From Paractinoplanes ferrugineus (GTDB lineage: Bacteria; Actinomycetota; Actinomycetes; Mycobacteriales; Micromonosporaceae): a stretch of DNA of 64,000 bases. The position numbers were made by a program, and so were the translations under genes. The notes beneath the pieces are model-generated. The model made no database searches. It saw only the letters and a program-made list of their open reading frames with translations, and had not been told where the DNA came from. Of this stretch, positions 23,645 to 30,917 are shown in pieces (the stretch's first letter is position 1; each line of letters begins with the position of its first letter). The stretch covers positions 186,001 to 250,000 of the forward strand of contig NZ_BOMM01000022.1 of the NCBI RefSeq assembly GCF_016862195.1, written 5' to 3'.

Positions 23645-24232
23645 TTATCCGATGTCCTTCGTCAGCTCGGTGACCTGCGCGGTCCGGGACTCGATCAGCT
23701 GCTCGGCGAAAGCGAGGGCGGCCGGGTTCGTACCATTCGCCTGTTCCGCCTGAGCGATCTTGACGGCCTCGTCCTGATGGCCGGCGAGTGTCCGCACCGG
23801 ATCTCCCGTCGGGGTGGCCGCGGCGGCCGGGCCGGGCGGCGCCGCACCCCAGACCTTCAGCCAGTCGGTCATTCGCACGACCTCGTCCTGCTGGGTCACG
23901 ATGATCGCCTCGGCCAGGGTGCGCACCTTCGGGGCGGTCGCGGCGGCGGCCCCGGCCAGTGCGATGCCCGTCCGGTGGTGGGGGATCAGCTGGCGGGCGA
24001 ACTCGATGTCGGCCTCGTTGTGCCGCCGGCCGGGCCCCAGGGTGTCGGCAGTGGACGCGCCGGGCCCGGTGGCCGGGCCCGGGGTCGTCCGGCCCGGCGC
24101 TGTCGGGGCCATCGGAGCCGGCGTCGCGCTCGTCGAGGCCGGTGGCCGGGTGCCGCAGGCGGTCGCGAGCAGGGCGGCCAGGCAACCCGTGGCGACGAGG
24201 CCGGTGGCGGTGGGGATGGACGTACGCCGCAT
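23645..24232 (-). CDS. DUF305 lipoprotein
   Basis: This 195-residue secreted lipoprotein has a signal peptide of about 25 residues ending in LLATACG (lipobox, lipidated Cys26). A Thr/Pro/Ala-rich linker follows, then a DUF305 four-helix domain from about residue 70: HNEADIEFARQLIPHHRTGIALA, then TQQDEVVRMTDWL and GHQDEAVKIA. DUF305 proteins are ferritin-like and often associated with copper or other metals. The histidines and acidic residues here could bind metal, but which metal is unknown. A TAGGTT hexamer ends six bases before the ATG. Confidence 0.88.
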   Translation of the reverse strand: MRRTSIPTATGLVATGCLAALLATACGTRPPASTSATPAPMAPTAPGRTTPGPATGPGASTADTLGPGRRHNEADIEFARQLIPHHRTGIALAGAAAATAPKVRTLAEAIIVTQQDEVVRMTDWLKVWGAAPPGPAAAATPTGDPVRTLAGHQDEAVKIAQAEQANGTNPAALAFAEQLIESRTAQVTELTKDIG

Positions 24233-24238
24233 GGACCG

Positions 24239-24244
24239 AACCTA
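24239..24244 (-). promoter_or_regulatory. -10 hexamer TAGGTT for DUF305 gene
   Basis: Read on the minus strand, TAGGTT ends six bases (CGGTCC) before the ATG at 24232, the spacing of a leaderless promoter. Confidence 0.4.
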
Positions 24245-24297
24245 GCGGCCCGCCCACGACTGGTAAACAGTCTTAACCAATATGGCCGGGCCGTGCT

Positions 24298-25107
24298 CTA
24301 CTGCTTCCTTCTCGGCATCGAGTAGAAGCCGGTGGGAAGGGTCTGCGTGTCGGTCTGCCAAGCCGGGTCGGCCTTGCGGTTGCGCGATCGGATCCGCATG
24401 AGCAGCGCGACGCCCAGGAACACCAGGACCGCGCCGATGATCAGGCCGGGGCCCAGCACGCTCGGGGTGCCGGAGGCCGGGTTCAGGGCGGCCGCCGACG
24501 TGCGTCGCCCGACCGGCGTAGTCGGGTCGGCCACCGGCTCGTCCTCGCCGTCGTCGGTCGCCGTCCCGGTCGGCTTCGGGGACGGGCTCGGGCTCGTCGG
24601 CTTCGCCGCCACGGGGGTGAGCACCCGGCTGTTCAGCGACGACGTCGCCAACTCGCGGCCGGTCGCGTCGAGCGCGCGGGCCTGGAAAGTCACCTCCCCG
24701 TTGTCGGGGCCGGTGAACGAGATGTCCCAGCGGCCCGTCACGGTCTGGTCGCGGCACAGCTGGCCGGGGTCGAGCTCGACGTCGGTGACCCGGGCCTCGT
24801 CACCGTTCGCGTCGGCGCGGACGCGGAACGACTTGTCGTCCTCGATCCGGTTGACCCGGATCTGGTCGAGGCTGACGCCGTCCGTGCGTACCGTCAACGA
24901 CCATCGCACCTTGATGCAGCGACGCTGCTGGCGCTCGGTCGAGGCGATCGCGGTGAGAGTCGATGCGGACTTGCCGATGGTGAACGTGGCCGGCGACTGG
25001 CCGATGTCCACCGCGAATCCGGGGGCCGCCGAAGCCGGCGACGCCCAGGCCAATGACGCGGCGACCAGAGCCAGCGCGGTGGTTGCCCGTGCTGCCAGGT
25101 GTCGCAT
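24298..25107 (-). CDS. secreted, membrane-anchored beta-rich protein, unknown
   Basis: This 269-residue protein has a cleavable signal peptide (cut near SPASAAPG, residue 30) and a beta-rich ectodomain to about residue 165 with two cysteines. A Pro/Ser/Thr linker of about 35 residues follows (PTSPSPSPKPTGT). One C-terminal membrane helix (VLGPGLIIGAVLVFLGVALL) and a basic tail complete it. This is the architecture of a cell-wall-spanning surface protein without an LPXTG signal. The ATG at 25107 is preferred because AAGGAG lies nine bases upstream; two earlier ATGs overlap that site. It is divergent from the cytochrome operon. Function is unknown. Confidence 0.75.
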   Translation of the reverse strand: MRHLAARATTALALVAASLAWASPASAAPGFAVDIGQSPATFTIGKSASTLTAIASTERQQRRCIKVRWSLTVRTDGVSLDQIRVNRIEDDKSFRVRADANGDEARVTDVELDPGQLCRDQTVTGRWDISFTGPDNGEVTFQARALDATGRELATSSLNSRVLTPVAAKPTSPSPSPKPTGTATDDGEDEPVADPTTPVGRRTSAAALNPASGTPSVLGPGLIIGAVLVFLGVALLMRIRSRNRKADPAWQTDTQTLPTGFYSMPRRKQ

Positions 25108-25183
25108 GTTGATCATCTCCTTAAGCACGCGAGCACGGCTGGTGGAGCCGTCCGCACACTCTGTGGTTCGCAGAGGAGCCGTG

Positions 25184-25233
25184 AAAGGTTCACCCGGTGC
25201 GCCGGGTCACTCGCCGGTGCACCTTTATTTTTT
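25184..25233 (+). terminator. orphan intrinsic terminator (attenuator or sRNA end)
   Basis: AAAGGTtCAC (25184-25193) pairs with GTGcACCTTT (25217-25226) with one mismatch. A second CCGG/CCGG hairpin sits inside, and a run ATTTTTT follows (25227-25233). It terminates plus-strand transcripts, yet the nearest plus-strand gene upstream ends at 23155. It therefore ends either an unannotated small RNA or the leader of the cytochrome operon. Confidence 0.6.
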
Positions 25234-25355
25234 GCTCACCCGGTCGTTTCGTGCCGGTATAGACCCAGCTCACGGCTTTCTCTAGCAGCCCGCTGCAAAC
25301 TAGCCGACAAATTCGGTCCCGCTCGTTCATCCGAACCGGCCCCACGCACGTAGAT

Positions 25356-25383
25356 GGGGGATGGGTAGGGACCGGGGGATGGG
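25356..25383 (+). promoter_or_regulatory. G-quadruplex motif in leader
   Basis: Five runs of three or more guanines (25356-25360, 25363-25365, 25368-25370, 25374-25378, 25381-25383) are separated by loops of 2, 2, 3 and 2 bases on the coding strand. It contains a direct repeat of GGGGGATGGGT, 18 bases apart. It lies about 95 bases before the cytochrome start and could fold in DNA or RNA. Confidence 0.55.
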
Positions 25384-25478
25384 TCACTGCCCGGACAAAG
25401 AAGCACGGGGCGCCCCCCACGGGTGCTCTCGTCCCGCCGCCCAACGGGACGTGAACCGCTGCGGAGAACGAGGAGTCA

Positions 25479-27245
25479 ATGGCCCGGACAGGAAACAACC
25501 AGCGATCCGCCAATCGTGTGGCCGTCGATGTCGGAGCTACCGGGACTAGGACGGTAGGAAAAGGCACCATCGCGATGCTCGGCGCGAGCGTGCTCGCCGC
25601 GCTGTGGGCGCTGGCGATGATGACCTCGGCCGGACGCGTCGTCTACGTGTACATCTTCATGTACCTCGAGTACTACATGGGCGTGCTCGTCCTGGTGTCG
25701 ATCTCGATCACGATCATGGTCGGGCTGGTCTCCACGGACCGCTTGGTGCTGTCGATCCGGCAGCGGGTCTTCCTGCAGTCGATCCACCGGACCACCGGCG
25801 TGCTGGCCGTGGTCGCGCTGGTCTTCCACCTCTGGACGAAGGCCGCCGAGGGGCACATCCGGATCATCGACGTCTTCATCCCGGGTCTCGCCCAGGGCAA
25901 CACGCTCTACATCTTCTTCGGTCAGCTGTCCGCCTACATCCTGATCCTGGTCATCTGGACCGGCGTCGCCCGCGCCCGGTTCATCGGCCGGGGCCGTCCC
26001 TGGATGTGGCGCGCGATCCACTCGATCCCGTACCTGATGTGGCCGATCGCCCTGCTGCACGGCCTCGGTGCCGGTCGCGCCGCGAAGACCTGGGTCACCG
26101 TCAGCTACGTCATCTGCGTGTTGCTGGTGCTGATCGGCCTGGCCGTACGCCTCTCGGTCAGCCTGAACCGCCGCAAGGACTTCGCCTCGCCCGCCGGTGT
26201 CGGCGCCGGTGGCGGGGTCAGCCAGATGGTGCCCACCTCCTCGCCCACCCTGAAGGCGCCCCGGCGCGGCCGGGAGAAGGCCCCCGAGCCGGAGCTCGCC
26301 CCGGCCGCGGTGGTCGACGCCTTCCGCCCGGCCGCCGGTCCGCCGGTGCAGATGGCCCCGCCGGTGCCGGACCTGGCGCCGCAGGAGATCGACCGGGGTC
26401 GCCGCTTCGCCGACGAGGACCTGGTCGCGCCCCGGCAGCGCCGCGCGCCGATGGACGACGAGATCGAGTTCGACGAGCTGGCCCCGCGCGGCCGCCGCCG
26501 CAACGACACCACCGGCGGAATGCGCCGGATCGAGATGGACGACACGTCCGCCGGGATGCGCCGGATCGAGATGGACGACACGTCCGCCGGGATGCGCCGG
26601 ATCGAGATGGACGAGCCGTCGGGCGGGATGCGCCGGCACGACCTGGACGACATGTCCGGTGGGATGCGTCGCGCCGAGATGGACGACACCTCGACCCGCA
26701 TGCGCCGGGTGCAGATGGACGGCTTCGACGAGGCCCCCCGGGGCCGCCGCTACGCCGACGACGACGAGGAGATGGCGCCGCGCTCCCGCCGCCGGCCACT
26801 GGACCAGCCCGAGTACGACGAGGCCCCGGCCCCGCGCCGGCGTCGCGCCGAGCCGGAGTTCGAGGACATGCCGCGGCCGCGGTCCCGCTACGACGAGGAG
26901 CCGCCGGCCCGCCGGAGCAGCCGCTACGAGCCGCGCTACAGCGACTTCGAAGCAGAGGATGCGCCTCGGGCCCGGCGCGACCGGGGCGCAGACATCGACC
27001 GCGCCGACTCGGGGCGGCACAGCCGCAGTGGGTTCGTCGGCCTCGGGGACGGCGACCCGAACTATCCGCTCGCGGACGAGACACCGACGCTCGTCGACAT
27101 GGCCTCGCGGCGCGCCCGCCGGGCCGACCTGGAAACCAGCCGGGGCCAGGCGGGCCGGGGGGCCCGTCGCAACGGTCGCGACCGGTTGAGTGACGACGTC
27201 GCTGACGACCAGTACTGGTCGCAGCTACGAGGGGAAGCGAATTGA
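25479..27245 (+). CDS. ferric-reductase-like diheme membrane protein with long repetitive tail
   Basis: This 588-residue protein has about six membrane helices in residues 28-228. Two helices carry histidine pairs, H103/H117 and H181/H194, spaced 13 and 12 residues apart as in heme b-binding ferric reductase/NOX-type domains. It lacks the FAD/NADPH domain of those enzymes. Residues 230-588 form a highly charged, Arg/Asp/Pro-rich cytoplasmic tail with six 12-residue repeats at 347-418. The start ATG has GAGGAG about six bases upstream. Its stop overlaps the next gene's TTG by four bases. The NuoF-like protein next door is the natural electron donor. Electron acceptor and heme content are inferred. 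Confidence 0.8.
   Translation: MARTGNNQRSANRVAVDVGATGTRTVGKGTIAMLGASVLAALWALAMMTSAGRVVYVYIFMYLEYYMGVLVLVSISITIMVGLVSTDRLVLSIRQRVFLQSIHRTTGVLAVVALVFHLWTKAAEGHIRIIDVFIPGLAQGNTLYIFFGQLSAYILILVIWTGVARARFIGRGRPWMWRAIHSIPYLMWPIALLHGLGAGRAAKTWVTVSYVICVLLVLIGLAVRLSVSLNRRKDFASPAGVGAGGGVSQMVPTSSPTLKAPRRGREKAPEPELAPAAVVDAFRPAAGPPVQMAPPVPDLAPQEIDRGRRFADEDLVAPRQRRAPMDDEIEFDELAPRGRRRNDTTGGMRRIEMDDTSAGMRRIEMDDTSAGMRRIEMDEPSGGMRRHDLDDMSGGMRRAEMDDTSTRMRRVQMDGFDEAPRGRRYADDDEEMAPRSRRRPLDQPEYDEAPAPRRRRAEPEFEDMPRPRSRYDEEPPARRSSRYEPRYSDFEAEDAPRARRDRGADIDRADSGRHSRSGFVGLGDGDPNYPLADETPTLVDMASRRARRADLETSRGQAGRGARRNGRDRLSDDVADDQYWSQLRGEAN
26517..26732 (+). repeat. six 36-bp in-frame tandem repeats
   Basis: Six units of 36 bases encode GMRRIEMDDTSA and variants. 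The first three are nearly identical and the later three diverge. They lie in the cytoplasmic tail of the cytochrome b-like protein. The repeats alternate Met-Arg-Arg with Glu-Met-Asp and could be a multivalent interaction segment. Confidence 0.9.
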
Positions 27246-28717
27246 GTACCGCCCAGGTTCCGCCGGTCACCTCGATCGGCGTACCGCGGATCACCGCGGG
27301 CTTCGACGAGTACGGCCGGCTCGATCTCACGGCCCACCAGGACGTCCACGGCGGGTTCGCGGCGCTGTCGTCGGGTGAGCTGATCGGTCTGGCCGACCGC
27401 ATCGAGCTGCGCGGACGCGGCGGCGCGGGTTTCCCGTTCGCCCGCAAGGTCCGCGCGGTGCTCGACTCGTGCCGGCGGCAGGACCTGCCGCCGGTGATCG
27501 TGGTGAACGGCACCGAGGGTGAACCGCCGTCCTGGAAGGACAAGGCGATCCTCACCCGGGGCCCGCACCTGATCCTCGACGGCGCCGCCCTGGCCGCCGC
27601 CGCGCTCGACGCCGAGGAGATCGTCATCGGCATCGCCGACGACGGCATCGGCATGAGCTCGATCACCGCGGCCCTGGCCGAGCGGCGCATGCCGTGCCCG
27701 ACCCGGATCGTCACGGTGCCGCACCGGTTCATCTCCGGTGAGGGTGGCGCACTGGTCCGCGGTATCAACGGCGAGGCGCACATCCCGCCCGGCCGCAAGG
27801 TGCGCTCCAGCGACAACGGCGTGATGGGTCTGCCGACCCTGCTGTCCAACGCCGAGACGTACTCACAGCTGGCGATCGCGGCCCGGCTGGGGCCGTGGGA
27901 ATACAACGCGGTCGGCATCCCCGAGGAGCCGGGCACCGTCATGCTGACCGTGGGCGGCGCCTCCAGCAGCCCGGCCGTCGTCGAGGCCCCCAGCGGCACC
28001 CCGCTCATCGACGTGCTGAACATGTGCGGCGCCGACATCGGACCCGGCCTGCTGGTCGGTGGTTACCACGGCAAGTGGATCACCGCTGAGGCCGCGAACG
28101 ACGTCACGATCTCCCGGAAGGGGTTCGCCAAGGTCGGCGGCACGCTCGGCGCCGGCATGCTCATCCCGATCGGCTCGAAGACCTGCCCGCTCGGCGAGGT
28201 CTCCCAGGTCGTGCAATACCTGGCCGGTGAGTCGGCGGGCCAGTGCGGCCCTTGCCGGCTGGGCCTGCCCGACCTCGCCCGCGCGGTCACCCTGGTGTCG
28301 CTGGGCGGCAACGCGGTCGACAACGTGCGCCAGGCCGCCGGTGTGGTGAAGGGCCGGGGTGCCTGCAGCCACCCGGACGGTACGTCCCGGTTCGCGCTCT
28401 CCGCACTGGAGGTGTTCGCGAAGGACGTCGACGCGCACACCAACGGCGAGGGCTGCGGCAAGTCCGTCAAGGGCATCCTGCCGCTGCCGTACACGGCCGA
28501 GACCGGGGCCCGCAAGCTCGCCCTCGACTGGTCGCGCTGTGACGGGCACGGCCTGTGCTCGGCGGTCGCCCCGGAGATCATCCGGCTCGATTCGAACGGC
28601 TTCCCGGCCTTCCCGCAGACCCCGCTGCCGCCGTGGCTGGAAAGCGGTGCCCGCAAGGCCGTCAACGTCTGCCCGGCTCTGGCGCTGCGCCTCGACGACG
28701 CGAAGGCGGCGCATTGA
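27242..28717 (+). CDS. NuoF-like flavoprotein fused to a 3Fe-4S-type ferredoxin
   Basis: This 491-residue protein resembles the 51-kDa NADH-binding subunit of complex I. GRGGAGFPFARK near residue 60 is the FMN loop and NGTEGEPPSWKDKAIL is the NADH/FMN site. An SLBB-like region follows. The iron-sulfur segment has C335-x2-C338 and C375, but the first ligand of the NuoF CxxCxxC motif is Ala332. The C-terminal 60 residues are a ferredoxin with C433-x5-C439 and C477 (RCDGHGLC, VCPA), the pattern of single-cluster 3Fe-4S ferredoxins. The start is TTG 27242 with AGGGGAAG upstream. It should oxidise NAD(P)H and pass electrons to the adjacent membrane cytochrome. Confidence 0.85.
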   Translation: MSTAQVPPVTSIGVPRITAGFDEYGRLDLTAHQDVHGGFAALSSGELIGLADRIELRGRGGAGFPFARKVRAVLDSCRRQDLPPVIVVNGTEGEPPSWKDKAILTRGPHLILDGAALAAAALDAEEIVIGIADDGIGMSSITAALAERRMPCPTRIVTVPHRFISGEGGALVRGINGEAHIPPGRKVRSSDNGVMGLPTLLSNAETYSQLAIAARLGPWEYNAVGIPEEPGTVMLTVGGASSSPAVVEAPSGTPLIDVLNMCGADIGPGLLVGGYHGKWITAEAANDVTISRKGFAKVGGTLGAGMLIPIGSKTCPLGEVSQVVQYLAGESAGQCGPCRLGLPDLARAVTLVSLGGNAVDNVRQAAGVVKGRGACSHPDGTSRFALSALEVFAKDVDAHTNGEGCGKSVKGILPLPYTAETGARKLALDWSRCDGHGLCSAVAPEIIRLDSNGFPAFPQTPLPPWLESGARKAVNVCPALALRLDDAKAAH

Positions 28718-29250
28718 GAAAGCTCGGCCTGGCGCTGGTCGCGCTCGGTGTCGCCGCCGGGTGTTCCGCACCCGCGGCGGCGCCCCCGGCGTCCGTGCCG
28801 ATCACCCCGGCGCTGTCGTCGAGCGCCGGCCCGGCGAACCAGGTCGTCCCGGCCACGTTGAAGTTCACCGGCAAGACCCTGGACGGCGCCTCCTTCGACG
28901 CCGCGACGCTCGCCGGCAAGCCCGCCATCCTGTGGTTCTGGGCGCCCTGGTGCGCCACCTGCGCGAGCGAGGCGCAGAGCATCAGCGACCTCGCCGACGA
29001 GTACAAGGACCGGATCGGCATCCTCGGCATCGCCGGAATGGGCGAGAACAAAGCGATGCACGAGTTCGTCTCGGACCTCGAGGTCGGCCACGTCACGCAC
29101 CTCGACGACCAGGCCGGCACCATCTGGAAACGCTTCAGGATCACGCAACAGAGCTGGTATGTCTTCCTCGACAAGCAGGGCAGGGTAGTCAAGACCGGTT
29201 ACCTCGACGACCTGCAGCTGACCGACGAGGTCAAGACCCTGGTGGCCTGA
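28714..29250 (+). CDS. TlpA/ResA-like thioredoxin lipoprotein
   Basis: This 178-residue protein starts at TTG 28714, overlapping the NuoF-like stop by four bases. A signal peptide ends in the lipobox VAAGC (Cys17). The thioredoxin fold has the active site WCATC (Cys80, Cys83) preceded by ILWFWAP, as in extracytoplasmic TlpA/ResA/DsbE-like oxidoreductases. The next gene, ccdA, is the expected source of reducing equivalents across the membrane. The substrate could be apocytochrome or other secreted cysteine proteins. A typical cytochrome c CxxCH target is not seen in the window. Confidence 0.9.
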   Translation: MRKLGLALVALGVAAGCSAPAAAPPASVPITPALSSSAGPANQVVPATLKFTGKTLDGASFDAATLAGKPAILWFWAPWCATCASEAQSISDLADEYKDRIGILGIAGMGENKAMHEFVSDLEVGHVTHLDDQAGTIWKRFRITQQSWYVFLDKQGRVVKTGYLDDLQLTDEVKTLVA

Positions 29251-29251
29251 G

Positions 29252-30553
29252 GTGCTGCTCGCCCTCGCCGCCGGCATGCTGGGCGCGGTCAACCCCTGCG
29301 GCTTCGCGCTGCTCCCCGCGTACCTCTCGGTTCTGCTCGTCTCCGACTCGGCTTCGCCGCGCCGGGCGGTGGCCCGGGCACTGCGCTGCACCCTCGCTCT
29401 GACCTGCGGGTACGTCCTGGTCTTCGGCGCCTTCGGGCTCGTGCTGACGCCGATCGCCGGCGAGTTGCTGCCCAGGCTCCCCTGGTTGACCGTCGTCCTC
29501 GGCCTGGTGCTGGCCGGGCTGGGCGTCTGGCTCACGCTCGGTCGTTCGCTTCCGAGCTTCGGCGTACGCGCTCCCGTGCTCACCGGATCGACCTGGTCGA
29601 TGGTCGTCTTCGGAATGGCGTACGCGATCGCCTCGCTGGGCTGCGCGGTCGGCCCGTTCCTCGCCCTGGTCGCAACCAGCCTGCACGCCTCGACACTGCT
29701 CGCCGGCCTGGGACTCTTCCTCGCCTACGCCGCCGGCATGGGCCTCGTCGTCGGCCTGACGGCCGTCGCCGTGGCCCTGCTCCGCTCCTCGGTGATCACC
29801 CGGGCCCGCCGGTTGCTCGGCCTGGTGCCGCGCGTCGGCGGGGCGATCCTCGTGCTCAGCGGCCTCTACGTCGCCTACTACGGATGGTACGAACTGCGGC
29901 TGACCCAGAACCTGCGGCTGGCCGGCAGCGACCCGATCGTGGCCTTCGCCGGCGAGCTGCAGCAGCGGCTGGCCGGTTGGATCGACACCACCGGCCCCGT
30001 GCCCCCAGCGCTGGCCCTGGTCGCCCTCGTGCTCCTGCTCCTCGTGTGGTCCCGTCCCCGGCTGTGGTCCCGTCCCCGGCTGTGGTCCCGTTCCCGGCTG
30101 TGGTCCCGTTCCCGGTTGTGGCGGCGGGCGGGCCGGGCGCTGCCGCCGGGCGGTCCGAGTGGGGCAGGGACCGAACCGGCGGCAGCCGGCCCACATCACC
30201 GCTCCGTGCGGAGCCCGAGCTCACACGGCGGGCGGGTATGCGGTGACGTAGGCGGGCTTCTCCGCCGGCATCAGGATCCAGAGGACCGGGTAGATCAGGA
30301 TCTGGCTCCCCGGAATGGCCAGCAGCACCACCACGAACAGCAGGCGGGCCAGCCACGGGTCGAGACCGAAACGCTTGGCCAGCCCGGCGACGACGCCCCC
30401 GATCATGCGCCCTTCCGTCGGCCGCACCAGGCCCTGCCGGCTCATCGAGTCGTGCACCGAGTTCATGGGTCTCTCGCTTCCCTTCAGCGGTTCTTGCGGA
30501 CCACCCAAGCGTGCCGCCCGGGACACCTCGGGTGCATCGGGAGGAGCCCCTGA
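29252..30553 (+). CDS. ccdA: CcdA-like thiol-disulfide transporter with abnormal C-terminus
   Basis: The first 275 residues are a CcdA/DsbD-beta membrane protein: GAVNPCGFALLPAYL with the first redox cysteine (16), and ASLGCAVGPFLALV with the second. Six to seven membrane helices are present. It passes electrons from cytoplasmic thioredoxin to the TlpA-like partner one base upstream. After residue 265 the frame enters four 18-base repeats encoding WSR(P/S)RL. It then continues about 145 residues with no stop, across the antisense pspC gene, which is unlike any CcdA (usual length 230-300). A frameshift, lost stop codon or real extension are all possible. The core assignment is firm and the end is doubtful. 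Confidence 0.8.
   Translation: MLLALAAGMLGAVNPCGFALLPAYLSVLLVSDSASPRRAVARALRCTLALTCGYVLVFGAFGLVLTPIAGELLPRLPWLTVVLGLVLAGLGVWLTLGRSLPSFGVRAPVLTGSTWSMVVFGMAYAIASLGCAVGPFLALVATSLHASTLLAGLGLFLAYAAGMGLVVGLTAVAVALLRSSVITRARRLLGLVPRVGGAILVLSGLYVAYYGWYELRLTQNLRLAGSDPIVAFAGELQQRLAGWIDTTGPVPPALALVALVLLLLVWSRPRLWSRPRLWSRSRLWSRSRLWRRAGRALPPGGPSGAGTEPAAAGPHHRSVRSPSSHGGRVCGDVGGLLRRHQDPEDRVDQDLAPRNGQQHHHEQQAGQPRVETETLGQPGDDAPDHAPFRRPHQALPAHRVVHRVHGSLASLQRFLRTTQACRPGHLGCIGRSP
30046..30117 (+). repeat. four 18-bp tandem repeats in ccdA
   Basis: Units at 30046, 30064, 30082 and 30100 (consensus gtggtcccgtccccggct) differ by one or two C-to-T changes. The period is a multiple of three, so copy-number change would keep the frame while lengthening a Trp-Ser-Arg-rich stretch after the last membrane helix. 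Confidence 0.92.
30221..30466 (-). CDS. PspC-domain membrane protein
   Basis: This 81-residue protein carries a PspC domain (phage-shock-protein C type): RMIGGVVAGLAKRFGLDPWLARLLFVVVLL, then one or two hydrophobic segments ending in LIYPVLWILMPAE. Such small proteins are linked to membrane stress sensing. ATG 30466 follows a GAGAG sequence; an upstream extension to 30622 is low-complexity. The whole gene lies antisense to the 3' extension of the ccdA frame, so at least one of the two reading frames is misassigned in the overlap. The PspC frame has the recognisable domain. Confidence 0.85.
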   Translation of the reverse strand: MNSVHDSMSRQGLVRPTEGRMIGGVVAGLAKRFGLDPWLARLLFVVVLLAIPGSQILIYPVLWILMPAEKPAYVTAYPPAV

Positions 30554-30917
30554 GCCATCCCTGAGTTTTGGCCGGCCTGAGCTCGGCACCTGGACCGCCG
30601 GGTACAACGCCCGGCCGGGCAACCCTGGTGCACGGAAAGAGGGGCCTCCGAAGGCGGCGGAGGGGCCATCTTCCCTGAAATCGGGGTCGCCGACCGCTGC
30701 CGCGACGCCCGTCTGCTGGGCGCTCGTCGCAGGGACAAATGCTCGTCCTCGCGGACGCCGGTGTCGATCTTGGAGCAGCCGGCGTCGAGTGTTCGGGGCG
30801 CGGACGTCGGCGTCGGGCGAACTCGCCCGCCGGCGAGCGTGCCGCCGCCCGCGGGTGAGTCGAGGGCGGAGAGGGTGGTGGGGGGCCGGGGAGGCGCGGC
30901 GAAGGTGGTGGCCGGGG
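30554..30917. other. non-coding gap with hairpins
   Basis: Between the end of the ccdA frame and the next gene I see no convincing coding sequence. Several inverted repeats occur: GCCGGG/CCCGGC near 30597-30615 and CCTCCG/CGGAGG at 30645-30663. These could act as terminators or stabilise an antisense transcript. No promoter was identified. Confidence 0.5.

Larger units (their letters stand above)
25108..25478 (+). other. 371-base structured leader/intergenic region
   Basis: The gap between the divergent surface-protein gene and the cytochrome operon holds a strong plus-strand terminator hairpin (25184-25233), a 7-bp hairpin just before it (CTCTGTG with CGCAGAG) and a G-quadruplex motif (25356-25383). 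The cytochrome gene has a GAGGAG ribosome site at about 25469. I recognise no known riboswitch class. No coding sequence is supported. Confidence 0.65.
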
